Source: Hyperoodon ampullatus (Eukaryota > Chordata > Mammalia > Artiodactyla > Ziphiidae). Taken from it: a stretch of 64,000 bases of DNA. This document shows positions 11,193-22,198 of this stretch, in pieces; the stretch's first letter is position 1; every line of letters begins with the position of its first letter. The notes under the pieces are model-generated. The model was not told the origin of the DNA. It saw nothing but the letters and a program-made list of their open reading frames with translations, and made no database searches. The translations under genes and the position numbers were made by a program. Where the stretch lies: positions 33,484,425 to 33,548,424 of the forward strand of contig OX457061.1 of assembly GCA_949752795.1 (NCBI GenBank). Reading direction: 5' to 3'.

Positions 11193-11624
11193 AATTTGCT
11201 TATATTCATTGTTTAACCATTTTTCTATACCTCCTGAAACAATATACTCTTTGGCTGTTTTAAAACTTTATATAAATGGACTCAAGCTGTATGTATTCTT
11301 TTGTGTCCGACATCTTTTATGCAACGTAATGTTTTTAAGATTCATCTGTGATGTTGCATGTATCTGTAACTGATTTGTTTTTATTGCTATATTATATCTC
11401 ATTATATAAATTCTCTATGACATATTGATCCATTCTATGATTGATGAATGTTTACATTGTTTCCAATTTGGGGCTATTTTCACCAAGAATAATATAAGTA
11501 TCAGTGTTGTAATTTCCTGGTACATATGTGCACACACTTCTTTATGGTATATACTGAGAACAGAGATTGCTGGACAAATGGTTGTGTATATCTTCAACTC
11601 TGATAGGTATGGGAAAATGTTTTA

Positions 11625-12170
11625 ATATAACAAATATAGTATCTTTAATAATAAAAAGCATTTTACTTTAAGGAGGGGAAATATACTAAAAAGTTTTAAC
11701 AGACAAATGACCCATGCATAATTTGGAGATGTATCACAAAAAGAAAAGTATTCACAAAGTCACTATGCCTATTTGACCTTGAAGCCAGTGGATTTCCTTT
11801 ATTGTGATGATTCCCCTACCCCCTTATTCCAGGGGTTTAGGAATGGAAATGGGGGGGTATGAAATAGGACATGTACCTATGTTTGTTACTTAACTGAGAA
11901 CATGTATTTTCCAGACAGAATGAAATTTTCTGTAATTTAGTAGAAAATAGCATTAGCCTTCCAGTACTCATTCTATACTGAAGGTTCTGGAAAAAAAAAT
12001 AAAGGCATTGAAAAACATGACAGGTGGGAAATGTTTGGGAAAAATGAGATGAGGGCATGTATTGTGGAGAAGAGATAACTCAGAAAAATATGATCCCAGC
12101 ACTCCAGTCTCAGAAAGGTCTCAGCAGGGAAAAGCAAACAGAGATCTACATAGCAAGACTTTGAAAGAAA
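11625..12170. other. Unassigned DNA
   Basis: Nothing was recognised. Minus-strand frames at 11837-12058 and 11973-12179 are short, hydrophobic and without family features. Confidence 0.45.
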
Positions 12171-12240
12171 TATATGCATTTATTTGACAAACATTGTATA
12201 GTGCTAAATAGGTGCCAGGCATTCTTCTAACCCCCTGAGT
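12170..12240 (-). repeat. L2/MIR 3'-end fragment
   Basis: ATTTATTTGACAAACATTGT and GTGCCAGGCATTCTTCTAAC match the reverse complement of the tail shared by L2 and MIR. Confidence 0.5.
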
Positions 12241-12384
12241 GGGGTCTCACAGAGGCAGATGTCTGATGACTTTTCCAGCAGGCTGCATAGACTGACTTAT
12301 TAGATGAGAACCTTTGTCTCTGGAGGTACAGGGGCTCAGAGAATGCTTGCTGAGCTGTGCAGAGTAATTCACACACAGGGCACA

Positions 12385-12544
12385 AGATCTGTTCTGCCCT
12401 TACTAACTTTGTGACAATGGGCAAGTAACTTAACATCTCTGGGTCTCATTTTTATCATCTATAAAAGGGGAAAGGATGGTTAATAATAGTTCCTTCCTCT
12501 TAGGGTTCTTGTGAAAACTCTGTACATGTGTGTGTATGCACATG

Positions 12545-12577
<33 letters not shown>

Positions 12578-12640
12578 ATAATACTTAGTATGATGCTTGA
12601 CACAAAATATGTACTCAATATATCAGCTGTTCTGTTTGTT
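12385..12640 (+). repeat. MIR SINE with an internal TG/TA microsatellite
   Basis: GTGACAATGGGCAAGTAACT and TCATCTATAAAAGGGG give the core. The tail TACTTAGTATGATGCTTGAC resumes after 12580. Between them a TATA/(TG)n run at about 12521-12580 has expanded inside the element. Confidence 0.75.
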
Positions 12641-12754
12641 TTTGTCGTTATACGAGATGACCTCAAAGGTAACTTCTGATGTTGTATTCTGTATTTCCAC
12701 TGAAGTAGTGAGCAGAGCACAGATTTCTTTGACAAAGACTGTGATCCACTTCCC

Positions 12755-12900
12755 GGATGCTCCATTTATGAGCTGCATGAGCTTAGGCAAGTTACAACCA
12801 TTTTGAGCCTGTCCCCTCATCTGTAAAAGAAGAATAGTCATAGCTCTGCTAAATGGTGGCTGGAGTAATCAATGGGGTAAGTGATGTAAAAAGTGTAGCG
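12755..12900 (+). repeat. MIR SINE fragment
   Basis: ATGAGCTTAGGCAAGTTACA followed by CCCCTCATCTGTAAAAGAAG; the 5' and 3' ends are worn. Confidence 0.65.
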
Positions 12901-13195
12901 TGAGCCCTGAGAGCCAACTGGCCTGGGTGCTCTCCATGCTCCTAGGCAAACTACCTAATTCCAGTGAAATTCCACTTTATTTGGGTAAAATCAGGATAGA
13001 CACAGTTAGACACAGATAAAGTCCTCGGCACGGGCATGATCTGCAGTAAGGCCTCAAAGCCCTTCTTGGCTCCTGTTGACTTTTCTGGGAAATGGAGAAA
13101 GTGATGTCAGTCTTTCCTGACTCATAAGGTTCTTGTGAGGATCCAATAAGAGAGTGGATATAAAACTACTTTTTAAACTATAAAGTGGCATAAAA
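12900..13195 (+). repeat. Probable MIR-related fragment
   Basis: Two weak MIR-like blocks, CCTAGGCAAACTACCTAATT near 12942 and TCATAAGGTTCTTGTGAGGA near 13122, are separated by about 150 bases of unrelated sequence. Confidence 0.4.
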
Positions 13196-13630
13196 ATAAA
13201 TTTTTAAATTAGCAAGAATCTAAATTAGTAAGCCCGGATTTATATTGCCTAGTTTTATTTTATAAAAATGACTATTAACAAATGCTCTTTTAACATTCAA
13301 GATCCTCCTAAACAGAATATTCACTTACTCATTCAACAGTTATTCAATGAGTATGTTACATCAGAGTATTTTCCTAATAGAATTCCTTTTTAAAATTATT
13401 TTGATCCTGTCCAAAAGATGATTTTATGGCAATTACTGGAGAAAGATAGATATAAAAATAAATAAGGAAAGAAACTGGGATTAAGTAAAAATAAAGGCAA
13501 AAAATAAAATGACGCCAGAGGTAAGATTATTCCATGAGAACTAAGATATAATTCTATACTCTGATAAGATAGGCTATATGTTTTACTCACAGGAGACAAT
13601 GCAAAGAGAAAAGCAATTTCATACTGTTTT
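13195..13630. other. AT-rich unassigned DNA
   Basis: No gene or repeat was recognised, apart from a short L2-tail-like match (TCATTCAACAGTTATTCAAT) at 13329-13348. Confidence 0.45.
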
Positions 13631-13745
13631 TCCAAGTGTCATCCATTGACCCTGCATCAGAATAGCCAGGGGTGCTTATTTCCTTTTCCCATCACCTGAC
13701 CACCTGAATTTCCACACCTGCTCATTGTGTCTCTGAATATTTTAC
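13630..13745 (+). mobile_element. Possible MER5A-like fragment
   Basis: TGACCCTGCATCAGAATAGC and CAGGGGTGCTTA resemble the left half of MER5A; the right end is not visible. Confidence 0.4.
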
Positions 13746-13789
13746 AAAAGCCCTAATGGCTATGTAAAGCTTTTCTGCTATTTGAAATT

Positions 13790-14270
13790 AAGGATGTGGG
13801 GAGTGGTATACACAGATACTCTTGGCAAAACTCTTTTGGAAAATAATTTAGCAAAAGTGGTAAAAAAGTTAACAACCAATATTCAGAATTCTTAAATTTC
13901 TTCTTAAGAAAGTGATTCATTCAAAACAAAAACAAAGGCCAAGGAATAAATATGGTCACTGCAATTCTGTCTATGGTTAAATTGAAACCAACCCACTTAT
14001 GCAAAACATGGGGAAATAACTAGTTACAATATAGAATATCTTTTCTATTTGTTTACTCTGGAGACATAAAAAATGATAATTATGACTTTGCCAAACTAGC
14101 TCAGTTTCCTCAATGAAACTTGGAGGGTGGAATTCAAAATGATTGCATTGATGCAAAATATATAAACTGAAGACTAGAAAATAGAAATCAAAATATTATG
14201 TTTAATTATGGATGAGTTATGGATGATTTTGTTTCACATTTTTAAAATTGTCTTTCATTTTGGTTTGGTT
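13790..14270 (+). mobile_element. Old L1M, 3' end of ORF2 and UTR
   Basis: Sense order of blocks typical for L1M: ACTCTTTTGGAAAATAATTT, TTCTTAAGAAAGTGATTCA, a GGGGAAATAACTAGTTACAA block and GGATGATTTTGTTTCACATT near the end. All frames are closed. Confidence 0.6.
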
Positions 14271-14273
14271 TGG

Positions 14274-14274
<1 letters not shown>

Positions 14275-14305
<31 letters not shown>
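14275..14305. repeat. (TG)n microsatellite
   Basis: Uninterrupted TG run of about 31 bases directly after the L1M 3' end; likely variable in length between individuals. Confidence 0.95.
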
Positions 14306-14306
<1 letters not shown>

Positions 14307-14542
14307 CTCTTTCACCCCAAATGGGGCAAGTTTATTAACTCCACCACCATTTATTATTAGAAAATTAAGAATCAAGCTTTAATTATTTCCAGTTCTCCCT
14401 TTCTGGACAAGGTTAAGGTGGGAATAAGCAGTGAGGGGAATAGGTAAACCTTATAACATCACTGAGAGAATCAAGAAAGACTTTGAAAATATAAATTTTC
14501 TTCAAGGAGAGTCACAACCCTCCACATCTCTTGGACTTTTTT

Positions 14543-14746
14543 TTTTTCTTTTTGTGGTACGCGGGCTTCTCATTGTTGTGGCCTCTCCCATTGCGGAGCA
14601 CAGGCTCCGGACGCGCAGGCTCAGCGGCCATGGCTCACAGGCCTAGCCGCTCCGCGGCATGTGGGATCTTCCCAGTCCGGGGCACGTACCCGTGTCCCCT
14701 GCATCGGCAGGCGGACTCTCAACCACTGCGCCACCAGGGAAGCCCT
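14543..14746 (-). mobile_element. CHR SINE, short cetacean form
   Basis: Antisense. The T tail is broken by one C. It is flanked by TCTTGGACTTTTTT-like target copies near 14529-14542 and 14747-14760. The complement of its B box is GGCACGTACCC, a change from the usual form. Confidence 0.93.
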
Positions 14747-14759
14747 CTTGGACTTTTTT

Positions 14760-15770
14760 AAAGCATGCTTTCTTGGCAGCTGCATTTATCAGCATATGTG
14801 AAAATATTATCCAGGGTGCATTCTGTATTTTCAGAAATGTGACATGATAACATCCCTTAAAGAAAGGGATTTGGTGGTGAACATCCATCAGTTTTCACTC
14901 ATGGGACTCCCTGAGGTAAGACCTTCTGTGTCATGTCAACATTTTTTTCCCTCTACCAGAAAAATTGGAAGATATAAGGAGAGATAGCATCTCAACATCT
15001 TGTCATCATTGCCTTCCTAACCCTTATTCCACCAACCTCCTTCCCCTGGTGCAGGCCAAAATGACAGGAGGAAACAATGTTGCTGTTACTGACTTTTTAA
15101 AGGAAATAATGTCAAAGATAAACAATGTTTACAGATTTAACCCAAATGTTAGTCATAAAATTATCTTCCAATGCTTGGATATGTAATGAGGCATCTAATG
15201 CCAAGTTAATACTGTCAACAGAAACACCATCCAACTTTCTAAACTGTCTTCATCTGAAAAAGGGGCAGCTCTCAGGATACAATGAAGGATAATCCCATAA
15301 AACAACTCAAAGGACACATTTGCCTAGGTTTTATGCTGCTAGATCCTGATCTGTTTTCCTCCCAGTACAAGAGACCACAGACTTCTTTGTGCCTTATGTA
15401 TAAAGTGTTCTTCTTATTCTAGCAGGTGAAAACATGAACTATTTCCAGCCCTGTGTGGGTTGTGGATTGTTCCATCGACTCTCTTCTGGTGACTCTTTTC
15501 CCAGCCTTAGATTGTTTCTCACATACATAAATAGATCAATATTTGGCTGAGGATTCAAAGGGAACCCTCCATAGATATCCAGAGCTCTCTCTGCATGCAG
15601 TTTTTCCTCTTAGATTTTCTGCTCTGTAAATTCTAGTTGTCCTGGCCTCCCTAAATTCTGAATTCTGCCTCCTGAACTGAAGGAGTCCAGTGGGCTCTGA
15701 TTGGGATCCTTCTCCCTATTCTGTGACCTCAACCCACTACCAGGAATGTTCTGGGACTCACTTTTGTTGT
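14760..15770. other. Unassigned DNA, about 1 kb
   Basis: I recognise no repeat or gene. The 73-codon frame at 14965-15186 has no family features. The later half may be worn 5' sequence of the L1 that follows. Confidence 0.4.
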
Positions 15771-15915
15771 CCTTCTCAGAGGAATCACTGTTCTAGGCTG
15801 TGTGTTGTCCAATGTCTAAAAACCATTCTTTCATATATTTTGTTTGATTTTCTAAGTATTTAGGGCAGGAAAGTGCATGGAGTTCCTGTTATTCTATCAC
15901 GGGCAGAAGCATATT
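15770..15915 (-). mobile_element. Possible L1M 5'UTR fragment
   Basis: AATGTCTAAAAACCATTCTT, TTTGTTTGATTTTCTAAGTA and GTTATTCTATCACGGGCAGA resemble the reverse complement of an old L1 5' leader. The identification is tentative. Confidence 0.4.
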
Positions 15916-15984
15916 CTCCAATGCTGTTGATCCCACTAATTCTTATAAAATGTGCACTGTCTTTTAATGTTACTTATTTTAATT

Positions 15985-16800
15985 TATGTAAATGTTTCTT
16001 ATTTTAAGCTCAGAAACATGTTTTAAGATCTATTCACTCTGCAATACGAACATCTAAATCATGACTTCTGAGTGCTGCATAATGCTCCATTTGCCTATAT
16101 TCTCCCTCAGTGATACAGTCCGTGGTTGCCTCCAACTTGATGCCACAACAACTAATGAAGCAACAAGCATCCTTCTACATGTGTTAATGTCTTTGGGATA
16201 CATACTCAGAGGAGAAATTCCTGGGCCAAAACGCATCATTCAACTGAGTAGTGCCAGATTGCTCTCCAGTCTGGCTGCCAACACATTCCTTCTATCAGTG
16301 CATGAGATATCCTGAATCTCAATGTTTCTGCCACACTTGGTATTATCTAGCTTTTAATTTTTGCCAGCATCTCACTCAGATCAGGCTACCATAACAAAAT
16401 GCCATAGACTGTGTGGCTTAAACAACAGAAATTTATTTTCTCACAGTTCTGGAGACTAGACACCTAAGATCAAGGTATTAGCATGACCAATTTCCGGGAA
16501 GAACCTTCTTCCTGGCTGGTAGACAGCCACCTTCTTTCTGTGTCTTCATGTGGTGGGGAGAGAGAGAGCTAGCAAGCTCTCTGCTATCTCTTCTTATAAG
16601 AGCATTTATCCAATTATGAGGGTCCCACCCGCATGACCTCATGCAAACCTCATCATCTCCCAAAGGCCTACCTCCAAAATCAACACAATGAGGGTTAGGC
16701 ATATGAATTTGGAGGGGTGGGCATACCATTTAGCCCATAGTAGTTAGTTTCATAGGATAAAGTGATATCTCAGTTGTTATTTACCTGCAGTTTAACCTTA
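15985..16800 (-). mobile_element. Old L1M fragment, split by an LTR
   Basis: Antisense L1M 3' ORF2 region: TAATGTCTTTGGGATACATA, AGAAATTCCTGGGCCAAAAC, TGCCAGATTGCTCTCCAGTC, CTTTTAATTTTTGCCAGCAT. It seems to continue at 16746-16800 (AGTGATATCTCAGTTGTTAT) after the MLT1 insertion. Confidence 0.6.
16395..16745 (-). mobile_element. MLT1-type (ERVL-MaLR) solo LTR
   Basis: Antisense LTR: GTGTGGCTTAAACAACAGAA, TTTATTTTCTCACAGTTCTG, TATAAGAGCATTTATCCAAT, GGGTCCCACCCGCATGACCT and CCATTTAGCCCATAGTAG at the end. No internal retroviral sequence is attached. Confidence 0.75.
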
Positions 16801-16989
16801 TTGTGAAAGACCTAGCCAATGGAAGAAATATGACAAACTAAAGATTCGTGAACTTTAAATTTTGAAAAGGAAAGGAGATTATTCTTATTGTCTACCTAAA
16901 ACCCTTCCTCCAAATCAACTCATAGCTATTAGCAAGAAAAAAATGACTAAGTTTTAATTAAAGAAACTAATAACTTTCTTGAATACAAC

Positions 16990-17072
16990 TATATTTACAT
17001 ACACATATATAGCATGTGTATATATACTATTAAGTCAATATTAGGTATTCATACAGAATACATGTACATGCA

Positions 17073-17107
<35 letters not shown>

Positions 17108-17860
17108 GCATGATAGGAAATAATTCAATTAATAGTGCAAGAAATAAATAAAATACTTAGAAATAATAATAATAATTATGCAATACTTAAGTTAAAAATA
17201 ACACTTTAGTGAGAATAATAAAAGAATGCTGGGTTAAATGGAGAGAACTCTTGCTTTTGGATAGGAAGATGCAATACTGAAAATATGTCAGTTCTTCCCA
17301 AAGTAATAAAAAAATCTAATAACTTTCCAACTGAAATTGAAAGATTTTACTATAACTTGACACATTTATTATAAAATTTACCTAGACAAAATACATTAAA
17401 AATTAAAAAATAGCAAAGAGGAACTTGCATTGACTCTAATCATGCCAGAAAAAAAGTGACAATTAAAATAATCTAGTATTAATACCAATTAGATGAATAT
17501 GTGATTGAACAGAATAATAGACCAGAAACTGACTAAAAACTACATAATTGTTTAGTATATAATAAAAGTAAGGAAAAGATGCATTATTCAACAAATTGAG
17601 CTTTAATAATTGATTTACAATTTAGGGGAAAATTAGTCTTATCTAACAACATATGGCAAATAAATTCCAGATGGATTATATATTTAAACATTTGAAAAAT
17701 AAAAATGACGAAGTACCGGGGAAAAAAATGTAGGCAAATAACAACTGGGGCTTTTAAAGCATAATACCAAAAGCACAAATTATTCTGGAAAAGACTAATA
17801 TATTTAACCACATAAACTTGGCAAACATCTGAATAAAAAGCACTAAATGAATCTGATATG
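16990..17860 (+). mobile_element. Old L1 fragment, ORF2 region
   Basis: Sense L1 ORF2 at high divergence: TTTTGGATAGGAAGATGCAA, ATGTCAGTTCTTCCCAAAGT, CCAGATGGATTATATATTTA, ATACCAAAAGCACAAATTAT. All frames contain many stops. The AT-rich 5' portion (16990-17200) is assigned only by position. Confidence 0.6.
17075..17105. repeat. (TA)n microsatellite
   Basis: Alternating AT run of about 31 bases in an AT-rich part of the old L1. Confidence 0.95.
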
Positions 17861-17967
17861 CCCTCTCTAGCAGGATAAACTCTACCTGTTCTTCCCCCTA
17901 CTGTCTTGAGAACCCCTAGTCTGCAAGATAAAGTCCAAACCACTCAAAATTGCATTCAAGTCCTTTT

Positions 17968-18333
17968 TATTTTTTTTATAAATTTATTTTATTTTATTTA
18001 TTTTTATTTTTGGCTGCATTGGGTCTTTGTTGCTGCACACGGGCTTTCTCTAGTTGCAGCGAGTGGGGGCTACTCTTCGTTGGGGTGTGCAGGCTTCTCA
18101 TTATGGTGGCTTCTCTTGTTGCAGAGCAGGGGCTCTAGGCGTCCGGGCTTCAGTAGTTGTGGCACATGGGCTCAGTAGTTGTGGCTTTCAGGCTCTAGAG
18201 CACAGGCTCAGTAGTTGTGGCACATGGGTTTAGTTGCTCTGCACTATGTGGAATCCTCCCGGACCAGGGCTCAAACCCGTGTTTCCTGCATTGGCAGGTG
18301 GATTCTTAACCACTGTGCCACCAGGGAAGCCCC
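17968..18333 (-). mobile_element. CHR-1-like long SINE
   Basis: Antisense, about 365 bp including a TTTAT-rich tail. Three CAGTAGTTGTGGC units stand in the middle, one more than in the shorter long-form copies. Target copies CAAGTCCTTTTTA (17955-17967) and CAAGTCCTTTTA (18335-18346) flank it. Confidence 0.88.
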
Positions 18334-18594
18334 ACAAGTCCTTTTACAATGTGACTTTAGCCAGCACCTTCAGCCTCTCTTCCCTCTGTGCCATAGCATT
18401 CATCCTGGGTTATGGCATACCATTTACTCATTGAGTCCATTGATACCATCCTCTACTCCCAATCCCTTATCCTTCCCTGGTAAACTCCTACTCCTCCTTT
18501 AGCCCTTAGTTCAAAAATCTCTCTCTTTGTTAATTCTCATCAAATCCTCACACCCATTCCCTCCCACAGGCTTGCCCTCTGGGTTCCCTCTTTT

Positions 18595-18800
18595 TTTTTT
18601 TTTTTTTTTGCAGTACGCGGGCCTCTCACTGTTGCGGCCTCTCCCGTTGCAGAGCACAGGCTCCGGACGTGCAGGCTCAGCAGCCATGGCTCACGGGCCC
18701 AGCCGCTCTGCAGCATGTGGGATCTTCCTGGACCAGGGCATGAACCCGTGTCCCCTGCATTGGCAGACGGACTCTCAACCACTGCGCCACCAGGGAAGCC
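18595..18800 (-). mobile_element. CHR SINE, short cetacean form
   Basis: Antisense with a pure run of about 19 T. Target copies CTCTGGGTTCCCTCTTTT (18577-18594) and CTCTAGGTTCCCTCTTTT (18801-18818) differ at one base. It is the second SINE in the same L2. Confidence 0.95.
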
Positions 18801-18989
18801 CTCTAGGTTCCCTCTTTTATTACAGTTATCATAAGGTGTTTACATGCCAGTTTCTTTACTAGGCTGAGATCATGCTCTGTCTCTCAATGCTCATCCTTTT
18901 GCACAATAGACAAATGCCAGCAGGCCTTGCTTGGTGTTGTTGTTTTTCCTGAATGCTCATGCTATCTTCTGGATGTGGATTTGGGCAGA

Positions 18990-19095
18990 AGTTTTTAGAC
19001 AGATGAAAAACTTGAGGCCCAGAGAGATGTGGAGATTTGTTCAACATAACATGGAGAACCAGATCACCAGTTTTGCATGTATAACCCAGTAAATT
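18990..19095 (-). repeat. MIR fragment
   Basis: AACTTGAGGCCCAGAGAGAT and GAACCAGATCACCAG resemble the reverse complement of the MIR core. Confidence 0.5.
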
Positions 19096-19444
19096 TTCTA
19101 AAAGCACAGTTTTTTTAAATCTCATTTGTCCTAGAAGAGAGTTGGATGTTGGCTAGCAAGAGGTGAAAAGGAGCAGTGGAATTGGAAGGAAAATGTCTTT
19201 AAGCATAGCCCTGAATAGGTCACCATAGGTTTTGTTGGTGACATGGGGTACTGAAGCATCCAGTTATGGATTTTATACATTTCTGGGCATGAGAATTAAG
19301 TCCTATTGCCCAAGGCATCCATTGTACATAGTGAATGAACTCCCTATTCATCTAGTATGCACTAGATTCATCCTTGGGAGAATTCAGATAATGGCCATTC
19401 AAATCATTTTCTGTATTCTGCGGTTCAGTTGGGAAACCCCAGTC
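19095..19444. other. Unassigned DNA
   Basis: No repeat or gene was recognised. The 82-codon frame at 19232-19480 ends in the SINE and has no domain. Confidence 0.45.
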
Positions 19445-19460
19445 AAAAAAGACTGCCTAG

Positions 19461-19674
19461 GGGCTTCCCTGGTGGCGTAGTGGTTGAGAGTCCACCTGCC
19501 GATGCAGGGGACACCGGTTCGTGCCCCGGTCCGGGAAGATCCCACATGCCGCGGAGCGGCTGGGCCCGTGAGCCACGGCCGCTGAGCCTGCGTGTCCGGA
19601 GCCTGTGCTCCGCAACGGGAGAGGCCACAACAGTGAGAGGCCCGCGTACCGCAAAAAAAAAAAAAAAAAAAAAA
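19461..19674 (+). mobile_element. CHR SINE, short cetacean form
   Basis: Sense copy with a pure tail of about 22 A. The target AAAAAGACTGCCTAG is repeated exactly at 19446-19460 and 19670-19684. Near the consensus of the other copies, so a young insertion. Confidence 0.96.
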
Positions 19675-19724
19675 GACTGCCTAGAAGGATGAGTTGATAA
19701 TAGGGAAGAGAGATAATGTAGTCA

Positions 19725-19900
19725 AAAAAGCCAGAAACCTATAGCCAGAAGACCCCAGTTTGAGGCCCAAGTTTAGCATTCTATGATATAAACTTCTCTG
19801 AGCCTCAGTTTCCTCATCTGGTAAACAGGATAATCATACTACTGACCTCATAAGGTGTGTTCCAAATGAGATAACATTTCTGAAAGTGGTTTGTGATCCA
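19725..19900 (+). repeat. MIR SINE
   Basis: CTTCTCTGAGCCTCAGTTTC, CTCATCTGGTAAACAGGATA and GACCTCATAAGGTGTGTTCC are MIR core and 3' blocks in sense order. Confidence 0.75.
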
Positions 19901-20353
19901 TCCTGTTTGGTATACAAGTGAGCATTTTCTATGAACCGTAAGGAATCTCAGTGATTAAGCCAATGGCTGATTCTCAGGCAAGTGTTTTAATAATTAGGGA
20001 AGTTTCACACATCTTTTCTGGTTTCCCTCCTCCAACCTTACAAGTCATACACATGCTCATATCTATCCACATATTTCTGCATAAAACCAGGTATTGAGAG
20101 AAAACCATGATTTACCTTCTTTCTTGTTCAGAGAGGCACCAAAAATGGGGGATGAGAGTCTATTTGTTTATCTTGGTAGTCATAGCCTATTGGTGAGCAG
20201 TTACTTTGTCAGCAGGAAAGAGGAGGGACTGGACATTGCAAAGGTAAGTCACAAAAAGCAAGGCCACCTGATAAAATGGAAAGGTTGTATCCTACACAAG
20301 GGTACTCAGCCAAGGGAGTGAGGGGACAATGAAATCCAGTGCATGTTTTTTGT
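19900..20353. other. Unassigned DNA
   Basis: No repeat or gene recognised. The 75-codon frame at 20094-20321 has no features of a known family. Confidence 0.45.
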
Positions 20354-20656
20354 TGTGGTGGTTTTAATTAATTTATTTATTTATTTATTTTTGGCTTCGT
20401 TGGGTCTTCATTGCTGTGTGTGGGCTTTTCTCTAGTTGCAGCGAGTGGGGGCTACTCGTCATTGCAGTGCGCAGGCTTCTTATTGCAGTGGCTTCTCTTG
20501 TTGCAGAGCACGGGCTCTAGGTGCACAGGTTTCAGTAGTTGTGGCGCACAGGCTTAGTTGCTCCGCGGCATATGGGATCTTCCAGGACCAGGGCTCAAAC
20601 CCGTGTCCCCTTCAATGGCAGGTGGATTCTTAACCACTGGGCCACCAGGGAAGCCC
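20354..20656 (-). mobile_element. CHR-1-like long SINE
   Basis: Antisense copy with a TTTAT tail, CTCTAGTTGCAGCGAGTGGG and a single CAGTAGTTGTGGCGC unit; it ends CCACCAGGGAAGCCC. Flanking copies are CAGTGCATGTTTTT (about 20337-20350) and CAGTCCATGTTCTT (about 20656-20669). It has fewer middle repeats than the copy at 17968. Confidence 0.87.
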
Positions 20657-20669
20657 AGTCCATGTTCTT

Positions 20670-21140
20670 CTTACAAAGCCATATGCCCTGACTTAGGGTT
20701 ATACTCTTCCAGAGGAAGGGGGAAGGGGCTGCCTTTTTCTTTGGACAAAGGTGCCACCTGCTAACCAAGCCTTATTCTTGAGGGGGTGTGGTCTACTCAG
20801 TGAGGGTGTGGTCCACTTAGAGGGGTGGAAGAGGAGAGAGCTATCTTTTTTTTTTTAAATTTTGCAAAAAAGAGTCTTAGCCCTGACAAAAGGCATAAAT
20901 CAGCATAAAAGAGCGTGAAAGCTGGACAGAGACAGAGAGACGGAAACCGCCAAAAGTTGACTACACATATCTCTTCCTAACTCCATGTTCAGTGACCAGG
21001 TTAGTAGCTAGATATTGGCGTAGAAGTTTTTATGTCACAGAAATAGGCAAATGCTACAAATCAGGGCTTCCCCTCCTACCCCTTGGAGAGCTCATGTTAA
21101 ATATTTATCTCTATTGGATTAAAAGCAAGCTTTAAGAGGA
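20670..21140. other. Unassigned DNA
   Basis: Contains a small purine-rich stretch (CAGAGACAGAGAGACGGAAA) at 20926-20945 and a T run at 20847-20856. No repeat or gene recognised. Confidence 0.45.
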
Positions 21141-21144
21141 AGAT

Positions 21145-21370
21145 AGGAGCTAAAATTTATTACGCACCTTTGGTGTGATCCTTGGCACCCGTGCAACCTT
21201 GTGATATAGTTATTGTTACCCAACTTTGTAGGGTAAGTAGCTGAGAGTCTTAGAGATGTTAAATTATTTGCTCAAGGTACCCATCCAGCTAGAAAGAGGC
21301 AGAATCTGAACTCAAACCCAGCTTTGTCTGGTTGACTCCAAAGCCCATGATCTTTCCACCATACTATGCG
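21145..21370 (-). repeat. MIR SINE
   Basis: Long antisense MIR: AGTCTTAGAGATGTTAAATT, CATCCAGCTAGAAAGAGGCA, AATCTGAACTCAAACCCAGC, AAAGCCCATGATCTTTCCAC. Confidence 0.75.
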
Positions 21371-22030
21371 GTTTTGCAAAACTCCAAACTCTGTGATTTT
21401 CAGATGTTTCACCAACGGACTTGCTTATCAATTAATTCTCCTTAGCATTTGTATTTCCTTCAGTGACATTCAGGCATTTGAAAGGCCATTGCAGCACTTC
21501 CAGTACATTCATTAGACTTGCTCCCACAGCTCCAAAGACAGCCTCCCCATAAGATCCTTTTTCAAAGAAACCATCCCAGAGTCAAGCATGTTGGAGTTCA
21601 GTAACCACTCTGCATTTCTGACATTGAGAAGATATATTACTATACTCCAGTGACTGCAATGTTTAGAACAGCTTTGGAAGAGTATTATATCAATTATATT
21701 ATCCCTCTGGGAGCCCTATTAACATTAAAATGTCTTATGAGACTAGCTAAAGACTCAAGCAAAGAAAACCTCTCTTACAAAGGCTCCCTCATGTTTTATA
21801 GTTGTTAAGAAAAAAAAGCTACCTTGCCTCTCCCTTTGCACAGGACACTGGGATATATGACTCTTCTTGAACTATTTTAAGCAAGTTATCTTAGAAAAGG
21901 AGGGCCCATCTCAGAATAAGTTACCTCAAACCAAAAGCCATGCTATGTGGGAGGTGATGTGGAGATAACATGGATCAGAATCACACATACCTCAGTTCAG
22001 ACTCTGGCTCGACTACTTACGATATCAACA
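21370..22030. other. Mostly unassigned DNA
   Basis: No gene recognised. The end (about 21965-22025, CTCAGTTCAGACTCTGGCTC) may be the 5' part of a sense MIR that meets the next antisense MIR head to head. Confidence 0.4.
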
Positions 22031-22034
22031 AAAC

Positions 22035-22197
22035 AATAACAATCATTATAATTTACTGAGCAACTATTCTGGGCAGAGGCTTTATGCAGTCTATTTAATT
22101 TAATTTCCATATCAACAGTGCAATGTGAATATTATTCTTACTTTAAACATGGAGAAATCAAAGCTAAAAGGCTAAGTAAACTCAGTCAACTCAGTTC
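22035..22197 (-). repeat. MIR SINE
   Basis: ATAATTTACTGAGCAACTAT, TATTTAATTTAATTTCCATA and CATGGAGAAATCAAAGCTAA follow the reverse complement of MIR; it ends where the LTR begins. Confidence 0.65.
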
Positions 22198-22198
22198 G

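Larger units (their letters stand above)
9905..11625 (-). mobile_element. Old L1M fragment, split by a younger L1
   Basis: The outer parts, 9905-10128 and about 11193-11625, read as one old antisense L1: TTTATATAAATGGACTCAAG, TTTTGTGTCCGACATCTTTT, TTGTTTCCAATTTGGGGCTA, AGAGATTGCTGGACAAATGG. The part left of the insertion carries the worn L1M 3'UTR (GATACCCATTTACCACTACT). The middle is the younger L1. Confidence 0.65.
17865..18910 (+). mobile_element. L2 LINE 3' part interrupted by two SINEs
   Basis: L2 sequence appears in three pieces: 17865-17967 (AGATAAAGTCCAAACCACTC), 18334-18594 (AGCACCTTCAGCCTCTCTTC, GGTAAACTCCTACTCCTCCT) and 18801-18910 (TTATCATAAGGTGTTTACAT). Removing both SINEs restores one L2 colinear with its family. 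Confidence 0.7.
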
